From 2-12-FULL-60-19 sp041483675 (GTDB lineage: Bacteria; Desulfobacterota; Binatia; UBA9968), in contig JBGPGE010000001.1 in assembly GCA_041483675.1 (NCBI GenBank), positions 62,001-126,000 on the forward strand: a stretch of 64,000 nt of DNA. The letters run 5' to 3'. The position numbers and the translations under genes were made by a program. Of the stretch, positions 7,822 through 14,961 are shown one piece after another (positions within the stretch are counted from its first letter, which is position 1; each line of letters opens with the position of its first letter). The notes under the pieces were generated by a model. That model was not told where the DNA came from. It did no database searches and was given only the letters and a program-made list of their open reading frames with translations.

Positions 7822-8619
7822 TCAGCCTTTCTTCGAAATGTTGAATTCCCCTTGCAAACCAAGTACTTGCATGGGATCGACAGCCTGCCCGTTCTGATGC
7901 ACCTCGAAATGGAGATGGGATCCTTTGGAGCGTCCGGTCGCCCCGACCAGGGCGATCTCCTGCCCCGCCGCCACCCGGTCGCCTACGCCGACCAGATTGA
8001 CTTCGTTATGGCCGTAACGGGTCACAACTCCGTCGCCGTGATCGATCGTCACGAGATTGCCATAGCCGTCGGCCCGGCCGCTGAAAGTCACCTTTCCGGC
8101 GGCGGCGGCCTTGACCGGACTACCCGTCCGGGCGGCGATATCGAGCCCTTTGTGAAACCGGTTTTCGCCGGTCCAGGGGTCGGGCCGGACGCCGAACCCC
8201 GATGACACCGCGCCGCTCACCGGACTACCAAGCTCTTGCGGGCTATTTCCCGGCGCGGAGCTACGGCCGGCCGGCTCAGCGGCGCGAGGATCGAGCGTTT
8301 TCATCTGGCTCCGGTCGAGCGCTTTCTCCACCATCTTGCGCAGACCCAGCGCCTCTCTACCGGCGAGGGTCCGGGCGATCTCCGTGTCGCCCATCGTCGT
8401 GTAGATATCGCTCTGCAGCGAGTCGCTCTCGAACAGCCCGCCTTTGGGAATCGCCGCGCGCATGGCTTTGAGAACTTCGAGAAACAGCAGCGAGACGAAC
8501 TCCTGCGCGACCTTCTCTTTTTCCTTGGCGGTGGAGGCGCCGCCGGCCGCCGCGCCGAGCCTCTCGGCCTTCCCGGCGATCACGTCGTGAGCGTTGAATT
8601 TGTCGATTGGGCTTATCAT
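7822..8619 (-). CDS. flgJ: FlgJ-like rod-binding protein fused to M23 peptidase
   Basis: 265 residues. The first about 110 match the FlgJ rod-binding domain (FVSLLFLEVLKAMRAAIPKGGLF, then MGDTEIARTLAGREALGLRKMV). The second half is an M23/LytM endopeptidase with intact zinc ligands: HKGLDIA (His and Asp) and HLHFEV (His), plus YGH. Classical FlgJ instead carries a glucosaminidase. This protein would cap the rod and cut peptide cross-links to let it through the wall. It is exported with the rod, hence no signal peptide. It sits directly before the P- and L-ring genes. Confidence 0.88.
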   Translation of the reverse strand: MISPIDKFNAHDVIAGKAERLGAAAGGASTAKEKEKVAQEFVSLLFLEVLKAMRAAIPKGGLFESDSLQSDIYTTMGDTEIARTLAGREALGLRKMVEKALDRSQMKTLDPRAAEPAGRSSAPGNSPQELGSPVSGAVSSGFGVRPDPWTGENRFHKGLDIAARTGSPVKAAAAGKVTFSGRADGYGNLVTIDHGDGVVTRYGHNEVNLVGVGDRVAAGQEIALVGATGRSKGSHLHFEVHQNGQAVDPMQVLGLQGEFNISKKG

Positions 8620-8637
8620 CTCTTTCTTGCTCTGTGT

Positions 8638-8702
8638 CTTAGCTAAGAGTTTAGAGCTTAGAGCTTCCGGCTCTGGGCCCTTGGCTCTTAGCTCTTGGCT
8701 AA
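8638..8702. repeat. Degenerate short tandem repeat (unit about gagcttaga / gctcttag)
   Basis: The flgJ-flgI gap is built of agagctta-type words on one side and their complements (gctcttag) on the other, so the tract can also fold back on itself. A closely related tract lies at 12166-12228. Confidence 0.78.
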
Positions 8703-8703
8703 T

Positions 8704-9852
8704 TTACATGACCACTAATTCCGCTTGCAGCGCGCCCGCGGCGCGCAGCGCCTCGAACACAGCGATCAGATCGCGCGGGGTGACGCCCAGCGCGTTGAGC
8801 GCGTGCACGATGTCGCTCAGATCGACGCCCTCGGGAAGCTCCATCAACTGCCGCTTTTCCGGTTCCTTCACGACAATCGTCGTGTCGGGCACGACCACCG
8901 TCTTTCCCTGGCTAAACGGCTGAGGCTGGGAGACTTTTTGATCTTCCTTGATCGTGATGTGCAGCGCGCCGTGCGCCACCGCCACGGGCGCGATTCTCAC
9001 TTTCTTTCCGATGATGACGGTGCCGGTTCGTTCGTTGACCACGATCCGCGCCGGCGCGTCGGGCGCGATCTCCAGCGATTCGATCGTCGAGATAAAACCG
9101 ATCGTGTGTCCCCAGTACTCAGACGGCACTCTGACTTTCACGACACCCGGCGAAATCGGGCTCGCGGCGGTCCGCGCATCCGCTTCGATAATCGCCTCCG
9201 CGATCCGCTGCGCCGTGGTGAAGTCCGGCTTGTTGAGATGGATTTTCACCTCGCCGTCCACGCTCACGATCTCCGACGGGATCGCCCGCTCGAGCAGCAG
9301 CCCCGCGGTGATCCGGCCGGCGGTCGGGTGATTTTTGCTGATGCGGGCGGCTACGCCCAACGCCGTGTAGCCTCCGCCCAGGCTGACCGGCCCCTGCGCG
9401 ACGCCGTAGACGCGGCCGTCGGCGCCCTTGAGCGGCGTGAGCAGGAGCGTCCCGCCGGACAGGCTCGTCGCGTCGCCCGCCGAAGAGACCAGCGCATCCA
9501 GGCGCGTCCCCGGCTGGCTGTAGGGCGGGACCTCCGCCGTGACCATGACCGCCGCCACGTTTTTTACTTTCACCAGCGCCGGATCGACTTTGATCTGGTA
9601 GGCCTGCAGGAGATTGGTCAGCGTCTGGACCGTAAATTCGGTGTTTTGCTTGTCGCCGCTGCCGTCGAGCCCCACCACCAGGCCGTAGCCGATAAGCTGG
9701 TTGGCGCGCACCCCCTCGACCTGCGCGATATCTTTAATGCGCGACGCATGCGCAGGAAGCGCAGGAAGTAAAAAGGCAAAAGTAAAAAGGCAAAAGTAAG
9801 AAACAAAGAGCGTTGTGGCTTCGTTCTTTCGATTTTTGTTCTTGGTTTTCAT
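8704..9852 (-). CDS. flgI: Flagellar P-ring protein FlgI
   Basis: 382 residues. Signal peptide of about 36 residues, then RIKDIAQVEGVRANQLIGYGLVVGL split over the canonical start of mature FlgI; the C-terminal LNALGVTPRDLIAVFEALRAAGAL is also diagnostic. Exported by Sec, it polymerises in the peptidoglycan layer around the rod. The signal peptide's hydrophobic core (residues about 18-29) is encoded by a tandem repeat at 9767-9800 that is complementary to the mRNA leader. Order flgJ-flgI-flgH-flgA-flgG-flgF is on one transcript. Confidence 0.96.
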   Translation of the reverse strand: MKTKNKNRKNEATTLFVSYFCLFTFAFLLPALPAHASRIKDIAQVEGVRANQLIGYGLVVGLDGSGDKQNTEFTVQTLTNLLQAYQIKVDPALVKVKNVAAVMVTAEVPPYSQPGTRLDALVSSAGDATSLSGGTLLLTPLKGADGRVYGVAQGPVSLGGGYTALGVAARISKNHPTAGRITAGLLLERAIPSEIVSVDGEVKIHLNKPDFTTAQRIAEAIIEADARTAASPISPGVVKVRVPSEYWGHTIGFISTIESLEIAPDAPARIVVNERTGTVIIGKKVRIAPVAVAHGALHITIKEDQKVSQPQPFSQGKTVVVPDTTIVVKEPEKRQLMELPEGVDLSDIVHALNALGVTPRDLIAVFEALRAAGALQAELVVM

Positions 9853-9884
9853 TTTTCCTTTTTACTTTTAACTTTTTACTTTCA
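9767..9884. repeat. Short tandem repeats flanking and entering flgI
   Basis: Two tracts: 9767-9800 inside the signal-peptide codons (unit aaaagtaaaaaggc, about 2.5 copies) and 9853-9884 in the flgH-flgI gap (unit tttttactttta). They are inverse complements of one another. Confidence 0.75.
9778..9869 (-). promoter_or_regulatory. Possible leader hairpin hiding the flgI ribosome-binding site
   Basis: A 13-base stretch of the mRNA leader (9857-9869), which includes the AAGG just before the flgI ATG, is perfectly complementary to codons 21-25 of flgI (9778-9790). Both arms come from the same A/T-rich tandem repeats, present in opposite orientation on either side of the start codon. Pairing would cover the ribosome-binding site and start codon. 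A regulatory role is inference. Confidence 0.4.
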
Positions 9885-10658
9885 TCAGAACGGCCACAAC
9901 CAATCGAAGATCCACGTGCCCCAGCCGGAGCGCTGCTTGTCGGCCACCACGCCGGCGCCGGCCAGCGTGATGCGGGCGTCGGCGATCTGCGTCGACAGCA
10001 CGGCGTTGTCCCGGCCGAGATCTTCCTGCCGGACGATGCCGGTCAGCGTGATAAATTGTTCTTCGTTGTTCACGCCCACGGCGCGCGTGCCTTTGATGAC
10101 GAGATTACCGTTGGGCAGCACGTGCGTGACGATGGCCGTGATGCTCGCCGTGACTTTCCCCTCCCGCGTCGTGGCGCCTTTGCCGACGTGGCTGTTTTCG
10201 GCGTTCGATTCGACGGCGTTCTGTCCCATCGGCGTCAGGCCGAAAAACCGCTTCGCGGTAAACGCGCTGTCCACCTTGGCGTTGATCGACGACTTGCGCG
10301 AAAGATCGGTGTCGGCGGCGTTGCTCGCCTGGGCGGCTTCGATGATCTTAATGGTGACGACGTCGCCCACCCGCCGCGCTTTTCGGTCCGCGTAGAAAAA
10401 TAGATGGTCGTCGCTAGGCCACAGCGAGCCGATAGCCACCGGCTGCGCGGCGTCCGGCAAGACTGGAATTTTTCCCAGCCGCTCGGTCTCCCGCTGCAAC
10501 TGAGACTCCGACGGCGTCGGAAACACCCGCCGCTCCAGGGCGCAGGCCGCAAAAGACAGACAATAGACAATGGAAAATAGACAATAGAAAAGACGAAGAG
10601 CTTTCTTACCCTTCTTTCTTACGAATGCCTGTTCCTTCATGCCTAATGCCTTCTTCAT
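9885..10658 (-). CDS. flgH: Flagellar L-ring lipoprotein FlgH
   Basis: 257 residues. An N-terminal signal with a basic stretch and hydrophobic core ends at a probable lipobox (FAAC, Cys 39), as expected for the outer-membrane L-ring lipoprotein. The mature part has SLWPSDDHLFFYADRKARRVGD and, near the end, NLVIKGTRAVGVNNEEQFITLTG broken across the usual FlgH strands. The start overlaps flgA (ATGA at 10655-10658). Residues about 22-36 of the signal peptide are encoded by a tandem repeat (10551-10595). Confidence 0.95.
   Translation of the reverse strand: MKKALGMKEQAFVRKKGKKALRLFYCLFSIVYCLSFAACALERRVFPTPSESQLQRETERLGKIPVLPDAAQPVAIGSLWPSDDHLFFYADRKARRVGDVVTIKIIEAAQASNAADTDLSRKSSINAKVDSAFTAKRFFGLTPMGQNAVESNAENSHVGKGATTREGKVTASITAIVTHVLPNGNLVIKGTRAVGVNNEEQFITLTGIVRQEDLGRDNAVLSTQIADARITLAGAGVVADKQRSGWGTWIFDWLWPF
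10551..10595. repeat. Short tandem repeat inside the flgH signal-peptide codons
   Basis: Unit about acaatagacaatagaaaa, three degenerate copies. Read on the minus strand it gives alternating CTATTG/CTATTT codons that translate to Phe, Tyr, Cys, Leu, Ser, Ile, a serviceable hydrophobic core. Confidence 0.75.
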
Positions 10659-11350
10659 CGGACCCTCACCGTCCGGCCATCCAGCACGACCGCCTGCAGC
10701 ACTTTCCCGGACGATGCATTTTTCACTTGAATCGTATCGCCGACCTTTCCTCCCTCGACGGCCAGCCCCGGCGATTCCACGCGCAACGTATTCGTTTCGT
10801 AGACCAGCACCACCGGGCTGCCGTAGCGCAGCACGCGGGGCGACTCGGCCACGGCGGAGGTCACCGGTTCATTCATATCTATGGATCGGGCAACCATCTT
10901 GCCGACCACCTCGTCGATCCTGTTGAACGGGCGCGGCGGCGAAGCGCCCACCTCGCGCAATTCCAGACGCACGTCCTCGGGCGCGATGAGCTGGCGGTGG
11001 GCCAACGGGCGTGAGCTGACAACGATCACGCTGAAGAGCTTCACCTCGGCGCGCACCCAGAACTGAGTTTCTCCCGCCGCGAGCAGAAAAGTATGCACGC
11101 CGGGGCCCAATCCGTTGCCGGGCTTGAGCACTTGCAGTTTCACCTCGCCCGCGGGCAACCGGGGCGGCTTGAACGAAAGCGCTCTCACCTCGATCTGTCC
11201 GGCCTTCCACAGACTTCCTTTGAGCACGTGCTCGCGCAGGGCCTGCTCGACCTGTTCTTTGCCGAGCGGCGCCGCCCGCAGCTCGGCGCGAATCTCCGCC
11301 GCGCCGAGCAACGTGAGCAGTGCGAGAGCGATAACCGCGCGCCGGGCCAC
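10655..11350 (-). CDS. flgA: P-ring chaperone FlgA
   Basis: 231 residues with a signal peptide (hydrophobic ALALLTLLGAAEIRA) and a C-terminal SAF domain: LAHRQLIAPEDVRL, then VGDTIQVKNASSGKVLQAVVLDGRTVRV split across the last two strands. In the periplasm it assists FlgI polymerisation. The start is GTG at 11350, overlapping the flgG stop by one base (TAGTG). Confidence 0.92.
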   Translation of the reverse strand: MARRAVIALALLTLLGAAEIRAELRAAPLGKEQVEQALREHVLKGSLWKAGQIEVRALSFKPPRLPAGEVKLQVLKPGNGLGPGVHTFLLAAGETQFWVRAEVKLFSVIVVSSRPLAHRQLIAPEDVRLELREVGASPPRPFNRIDEVVGKMVARSIDMNEPVTSAVAESPRVLRYGSPVVLVYETNTLRVESPGLAVEGGKVGDTIQVKNASSGKVLQAVVLDGRTVRVR

Positions 11351-12138
11351 TACATCCTCACCAGGTTATTGGCGGTCTGCATCATCTCATCCGCGGTGCG
11401 GATAGCCCGCGAGTTGATCTCGTAGGCGCGCTGGCCGATGATGAGATTGACCATCTCCTCGACGACGTTGACGTTGGACATCTCGATGAATCCCTGGAGC
11501 AGGTTGCCGAATCCGTCTTTGCCCGCGGTGCCGGGAATCGCATCGCCCGAAGCCTGCGTCGGCCGAAAGAGATTGCGCCCGAGACTTTCCAATCCCGCGG
11601 GATTGACGAATCGGACCAGCTCGAGGGTGCCGATCTGTTGGGCCTGGAGCGACGCGGGCTGGGTCACCGACACCGTGCCGTCCACGCCGATGGTGACCGA
11701 CAACGCGTCTTGCGGAATCGTGATATCGGGCTGCAGCGCAAAGCCTTCCGAGGTGACGAGCTTGCCCTGGCTGTCTTTTTTAAAACTACCCGCCTGGGTG
11801 TAGGCGATCTCTCCGTTGGGCTGGACTACCTGAAAAAATCCGTCTCCCTCGATCGCCACGTCCAGCGGGTTGCCGGTGTGCTGAAGGTCGCCCTTGATGA
11901 ACAGCCGGTGGGTCGACACCGCGCGCGAGCCGTGGCCGACCTGCAGGCCCGTAGGCGCCTCGCGCCCCTGCGCCGACGCGGCGCCTGGCGCTTGCAGCGT
12001 TTCGTAGACCAGATCCTGAAAATCGAGACGGCTCCGCTTGAAGCCGGTCGTCTGCACGTTGGCCAGGTTGTTGGCGATCACGTCGAGGGTCAATTGCTGC
12101 GACTGCATCCCGGTCGCCGCGGTCCAAAGGGCTCTCAT
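11350..12138 (-). CDS. flgG: Distal rod protein FlgG
   Basis: 262 residues, the canonical FlgG length. N-terminus MRALWTAATGMQSQQLTLDV with the ANNLANVQTTGFKRSR rod signature and the FlgG-specific insertion after it; C-terminus ISNVNVVEEMVNLI-type motif and a Leu-Val-Arg tail. It forms the straight distal rod inside the P and L rings. The preceding gap carries a short-repeat tract. Confidence 0.96.
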   Translation of the reverse strand: MRALWTAATGMQSQQLTLDVIANNLANVQTTGFKRSRLDFQDLVYETLQAPGAASAQGREAPTGLQVGHGSRAVSTHRLFIKGDLQHTGNPLDVAIEGDGFFQVVQPNGEIAYTQAGSFKKDSQGKLVTSEGFALQPDITIPQDALSVTIGVDGTVSVTQPASLQAQQIGTLELVRFVNPAGLESLGRNLFRPTQASGDAIPGTAGKDGFGNLLQGFIEMSNVNVVEEMVNLIIGQRAYEINSRAIRTADEMMQTANNLVRM

Positions 12139-12165
12139 TCTTTTAGCTCCTTAGTTGTCAGCTTT

Positions 12166-12228
12166 TTTTGGCTAAGAGCTTAGAGCTAAGCGGCTCTCAG
12201 CTCTCGACTCTCAGCTCTTAGCTCTCCG
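12166..12228. repeat. Degenerate short tandem repeat (unit about agctcttagctctc)
   Basis: Fills the flgG-flgF gap up to the flgF stop. It opens with gctaagagcttagagctaag, a self-complementary run, and continues with four ctctcagctct words. Confidence 0.78.
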
Positions 12229-12948
12229 CTACAACCTTGCTCCTTCCGCTATCATTCTTCCGGTCGCCTGGTCCATCAGCTGCAGCGCCTTGCCGTAAGC
12301 TTCGAACTGGCGATGAATAGCGATCAATCCGACCATGGCGTCGACCGCATTTACGTTGGACTGCTCGATGCTGCCTTGCAGAACGCGAACCTCCCCGGCC
12401 GGCTGGGGCTGAACGCCGTCGGGCGCGCGGTAGAGCCCGCGTCCCTCTTGCGTGAGCGTGAGCGGATCGACGAAGCGCACGATTTGCAATCTGCCGGCCT
12501 CGCCTTCGTCGGAGCGCACGATCCCTTCGGGGGTCACTTCCATTTTTTTGCCGGCGATGTGAATCGGGCCGCCGTCTCCCAACACCGGCTCGCCGAAAGA
12601 GTTGACCAGCGTTCCGTCGGACGAGAGCGTGAATGTCCCCTGGCGCGTGTAGCGCGGCCCACGAGGGCTGTCGATGACGAAGAAACCTTCGCCGTCGATC
12701 GCCAGGTCGAACTGATTTCCGGTCTGTTGCATCTCTCCCTGAGTGAAGTCGGTGCGCTGCTCGGCGATCGCCACCAGGCCACCCGCCCGATCTTCGCCCT
12801 GCTCGGACCCGGCAAGCATCTCGCTGAAGGCGACGCGCTGCCCCTTGAAGCCCGAGGTGTTCATGTTGGCCAGATTTTGCATCGCCACTTCGAGCCGGCG
12901 CATCTGCGCGACCGACCCGGAAACAGCTTTGTAGATCGCGGCATTCAT
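12229..12948 (-). CDS. flgF: Proximal rod protein FlgF
   Basis: 239 residues with the rod N-terminus (SVAQMRRLEVAMQNLANMNTSGFKG in two pieces) and C-terminal SNVNAVDAMVGLIAIHRQFEAY. Shorter than FlgG and with a divergent rod signature (NMNTSGF), consistent with FlgF. First gene of the rod/ring run; a -24/-12 element lies immediately upstream with the same spacing to ATG as at fliL and fliK. Confidence 0.92.
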   Translation of the reverse strand: MNAAIYKAVSGSVAQMRRLEVAMQNLANMNTSGFKGQRVAFSEMLAGSEQGEDRAGGLVAIAEQRTDFTQGEMQQTGNQFDLAIDGEGFFVIDSPRGPRYTRQGTFTLSSDGTLVNSFGEPVLGDGGPIHIAGKKMEVTPEGIVRSDEGEAGRLQIVRFVDPLTLTQEGRGLYRAPDGVQPQPAGEVRVLQGSIEQSNVNAVDAMVGLIAIHRQFEAYGKALQLMDQATGRMIAEGARL

Positions 12949-12964
12949 CGCATCACGCCCTCAG

Positions 12965-12980
12965 TGCAATAAACATACCG
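12965..12980 (-). promoter_or_regulatory. Candidate sigma-54 promoter of flgF
   Basis: Minus strand CGGTATG-TTTA-TTGCA: the invariant GG and GC are 10 bases apart and TTGCA is perfect, but the -24 half has three mismatches. The ATG follows 16 bases after TTGCA, the same distance seen at fliL and fliK. Confidence 0.5.
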
Positions 12981-13029
12981 GCTTACGTGAGCCGGAGCAG
13001 CGCGGTTAAAGTCCAACGACAAAGCCTCC

Positions 13030-13056
13030 TAAAGTCTGATCTTTTCATGCCGATCT
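13030..13056 (+). promoter_or_regulatory. Sigma-28-type promoter pointing antisense into the fliA region
   Basis: Plus strand -35 TAAAGTCT (13030-13037), exact 11-base spacer, -10 GCCGATCT (13049-13056). It meets the same pattern as the sense promoters of this window, but no plus-strand gene follows; transcription would run antisense through the DUF2802-like gene toward fliA. Confidence 0.5.
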
Positions 13057-13077
13057 TCCTCTGCGCGGCCCGGCCGC

Positions 13078-13698
13078 CTAGCGGCCGACGGCGGCAGTTT
13101 TTTCCCGGTGAGCGGCACCATTGTGCCCCTTTGCGATGTGCGCGGGAAAAGTTGGGCGTCTCTTTGCCGCCGCCGCCGCCGCGCTCCGTTCTTCGAGCCG
13201 TTTTTGCCCCGCAATCGCCGCCGGAGTTCTATGAGCGCGCGACTTGTGATCCCGCTGCACGGCGCGGCGCAGCTCCTGAATCAGCTCGACCTGATGCAGC
13301 GGAAGACCGAGCATTCCCGCGACCTGATCCGGCGCTTTTCCCTCCGAGAGCAGCAGCGCCGCCGAAGAGTATTGATCGGCTTTGCCGCAGCCGGTCTGCG
13401 TCAACAGCGTCATCAGCCGCTGCTCCGCGCTCTCCGCCCTGAGGATCACGGTTTCAAGATTTTTCTGCACCAGCTCCAAAGAACGGAGAAAAGTATGGTT
13501 GGTCAGCTCAGCGGTGCGCACCGTCTCTTCGAGACGGGCCAACCGCTCGTCCCGCGCGTCGGGCCTGGCCGCGGACCAGCTCCTGATCGCTCCGTAACCC
13601 CGGCCAAGCGCGCGCGCCAGCAATTCCAGCCGCCGCCGGCTGAGAAAGCAGAGCAGCAGACCTAAGGTAACAACCAACAGCAAAGTTTGATTCAACAT
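13078..13698 (-). CDS. DUF2802-like membrane-anchored coiled-coil protein
   Basis: 206 residues: one N-terminal membrane helix (about 3-20), a coiled coil (about 50-100), then a conserved module (QYSSAALLLSEGKAPDQVA, then GLPLHQVELIQEL) that resembles the C-terminal part of DUF2802/DUF6115 proteins commonly found in flagellar operons. The Ala/Lys-rich tail is low complexity. Function unknown in the family. Located between flgF and fliA on the same strand. Confidence 0.7.
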   Translation of the reverse strand: MLNQTLLLVVTLGLLLCFLSRRRLELLARALGRGYGAIRSWSAARPDARDERLARLEETVRTAELTNHTFLRSLELVQKNLETVILRAESAEQRLMTLLTQTGCGKADQYSSAALLLSEGKAPDQVAGMLGLPLHQVELIQELRRAVQRDHKSRAHRTPAAIAGQKRLEERSAAAAAAKRRPTFPAHIAKGHNGAAHREKTAAVGR

Positions 13699-13720
13699 AC
13701 GTTCGTCCTCTCTTTCAGGT

Positions 13721-13748
13721 GTAGGGGCGACCGGCCGGTCGCCCCTAC
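13721..13748. repeat. Perfect 28-base palindrome, GTAGGGGC family
   Basis: gtaggggcgacc-ggcc-ggtcgcccctac reads the same on both strands. Lies in the gap upstream of the DUF2802-like gene; siblings at 16110 and 19563. Confidence 0.8.
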
Positions 13749-13809
13749 AAATTTTCGTGATCCTGAATCACTACCGTTTTTTCTTCACGCCTAACCCCTC
13801 ACGTCTTTT

Positions 13810-14025
13810 TCAGACTTTGATATCGATCGCCTTGCCTTTTTTCGGATCCACCGGCATCTCTTCTTCATCCGGCGTTGCCGGCGGCGGCGCGGACTCCTTG
13901 GCGCTCTCCTGTTGCTGAGAGGCGGCGCCCCGTTTTTTTCCCTCTCGATCTCTCTCCCGGTCGACCGCCACCGCGCGATCGACCGAGACCGAAGGCAACA
14001 CGACTCTGTTTACCGACTCTGCCAC
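13810..14025 (-). CDS. Small charged protein of the fliA neighbourhood (71 residues)
   Basis: A 71-residue protein that is mostly low-complexity and charged (Arg/Asp/Lys, then Glu/Pro), ending in DPKKGKAIDIKV. It has no signal or membrane segment. I do not recognise a family, but a short protein with a similar Gly-Lys-hydrophobic tail is often seen next to fliA in related clusters. The frame is open over its whole length on the operon strand and has its own spacing to fliA. Could be spurious. Confidence 0.5.
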   Translation of the reverse strand: MAESVNRVVLPSVSVDRAVAVDRERDREGKKRGAASQQQESAKESAPPPATPDEEEMPVDPKKGKAIDIKV

Positions 14026-14093
14026 AACGCGTCACCTATCCAACGTATTCTCCGTTTTCTTGCCTCTTCTTATCTTCCTCTTCCCCTCATCCC

Positions 14094-14129
14094 TTATCCC
14101 TCATCCCTTATCCCTCATCCTTCATCCCT
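14094..14129. repeat. Degenerate short tandem repeat (unit tcatccctta tccc)
   Basis: Four copies of a catcccttatccct-type unit in the gap between fliA and the 71-residue gene. Confidence 0.78.
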
Positions 14130-14144
14130 GACTTTATTTTTTCC

Positions 14145-14948
14145 TCACGCCGCGGTCTTCTTCACCGGGCTTCTGTTTTTCGCCGCCTCGGCCGCCGATT
14201 TCTTCGGTTTCGGTTCCAGCGCTCCCTCGCCCAACGCGCCTTTCAGCCGCCCGAGCGCCTGACCGTAAATCTGGCAGACGCGCCCCTCGGTCACGCCGAT
14301 GATCTCGCCGATCTCCCTGAGCGTCATCTCTTCATGGTAATAGAGCGTGACCACCATCCGCTCGCGCTCGGGCAGCTGGTCGATCGCCGAAGTCAGCTTC
14401 TCGACCAAATCCTTCCCCTCGACGAAGGTCAGCGGATCGCGGAACGGATAGTTGGAAAATTCCTCCTGGGCTTTCTCCCACTCCGCCTCGGAAGCGATCG
14501 AGAGATCTTCCAGGCTTAAGAGCGCCGCCTCGCTCACCTTCTGCTCGACGCGATAGTATTCGTCGAGAGGGACGTTCAGCTCTCCGGCCATCTCCTCGAC
14601 GGTGGGAGCGCGGGAGAGCTTGCCCGCCAATTTGCTGCGCGCGGCTTCCACCTTGCGCCCCCATGAGCGGACCGACCGGCTCGCCCAATCGAGCGAGCGC
14701 AGGCACTGCATCACCTCGCCCTCGATCCGGTAGCGGGCGTATGTCTCGAACGCGACGCCGCGGCTCGCGTCGTAACGCCCCAAAGCCTCAAGGAGGCCGA
14801 CGATGCCCGAATGGATCAGCGAGGTGAGATCGACGCCGGGCGGGAGGCGGCGGTGAATCCGCTCCGCCACCATGCGGACCAGCGGTAGATAGGTCTCGAC
14901 CATCTCGTCCCACGACTGGTCGGGCAGTTTTTTCGGTTCCGCCGTCAT
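14145..14948 (-). CDS. fliA: Flagellar sigma factor FliA (sigma-28)
   Basis: 267 residues. Region 2 (VDLTSLIHSGIVGLLEALGRYD, then FETYARYRIEGEVMQCLRSLDW), region 3 and region 4 (LPERERMVVTLYYHEEMTLREIG) are all present; the PGVDLTSL and RYRI/GE words are specific to sigma-28. The ATG at 14948 has AAGGAG (14958-14963) nine bases upstream; a longer frame would overlap flhF. An acidic insertion (about 150-185) between regions 3 and 4 and a Lys/Ala tail are unusual. It would read the six sigma-28 promoters listed here and is held by FlgM. Confidence 0.96.
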   Translation of the reverse strand: MTAEPKKLPDQSWDEMVETYLPLVRMVAERIHRRLPPGVDLTSLIHSGIVGLLEALGRYDASRGVAFETYARYRIEGEVMQCLRSLDWASRSVRSWGRKVEAARSKLAGKLSRAPTVEEMAGELNVPLDEYYRVEQKVSEAALLSLEDLSIASEAEWEKAQEEFSNYPFRDPLTFVEGKDLVEKLTSAIDQLPERERMVVTLYYHEEMTLREIGEIIGVTEGRVCQIYGQALGRLKGALGEGALEPKPKKSAAEAAKNRSPVKKTAA

Positions 14949-14961
14949 CTCGCCTTTCTCC

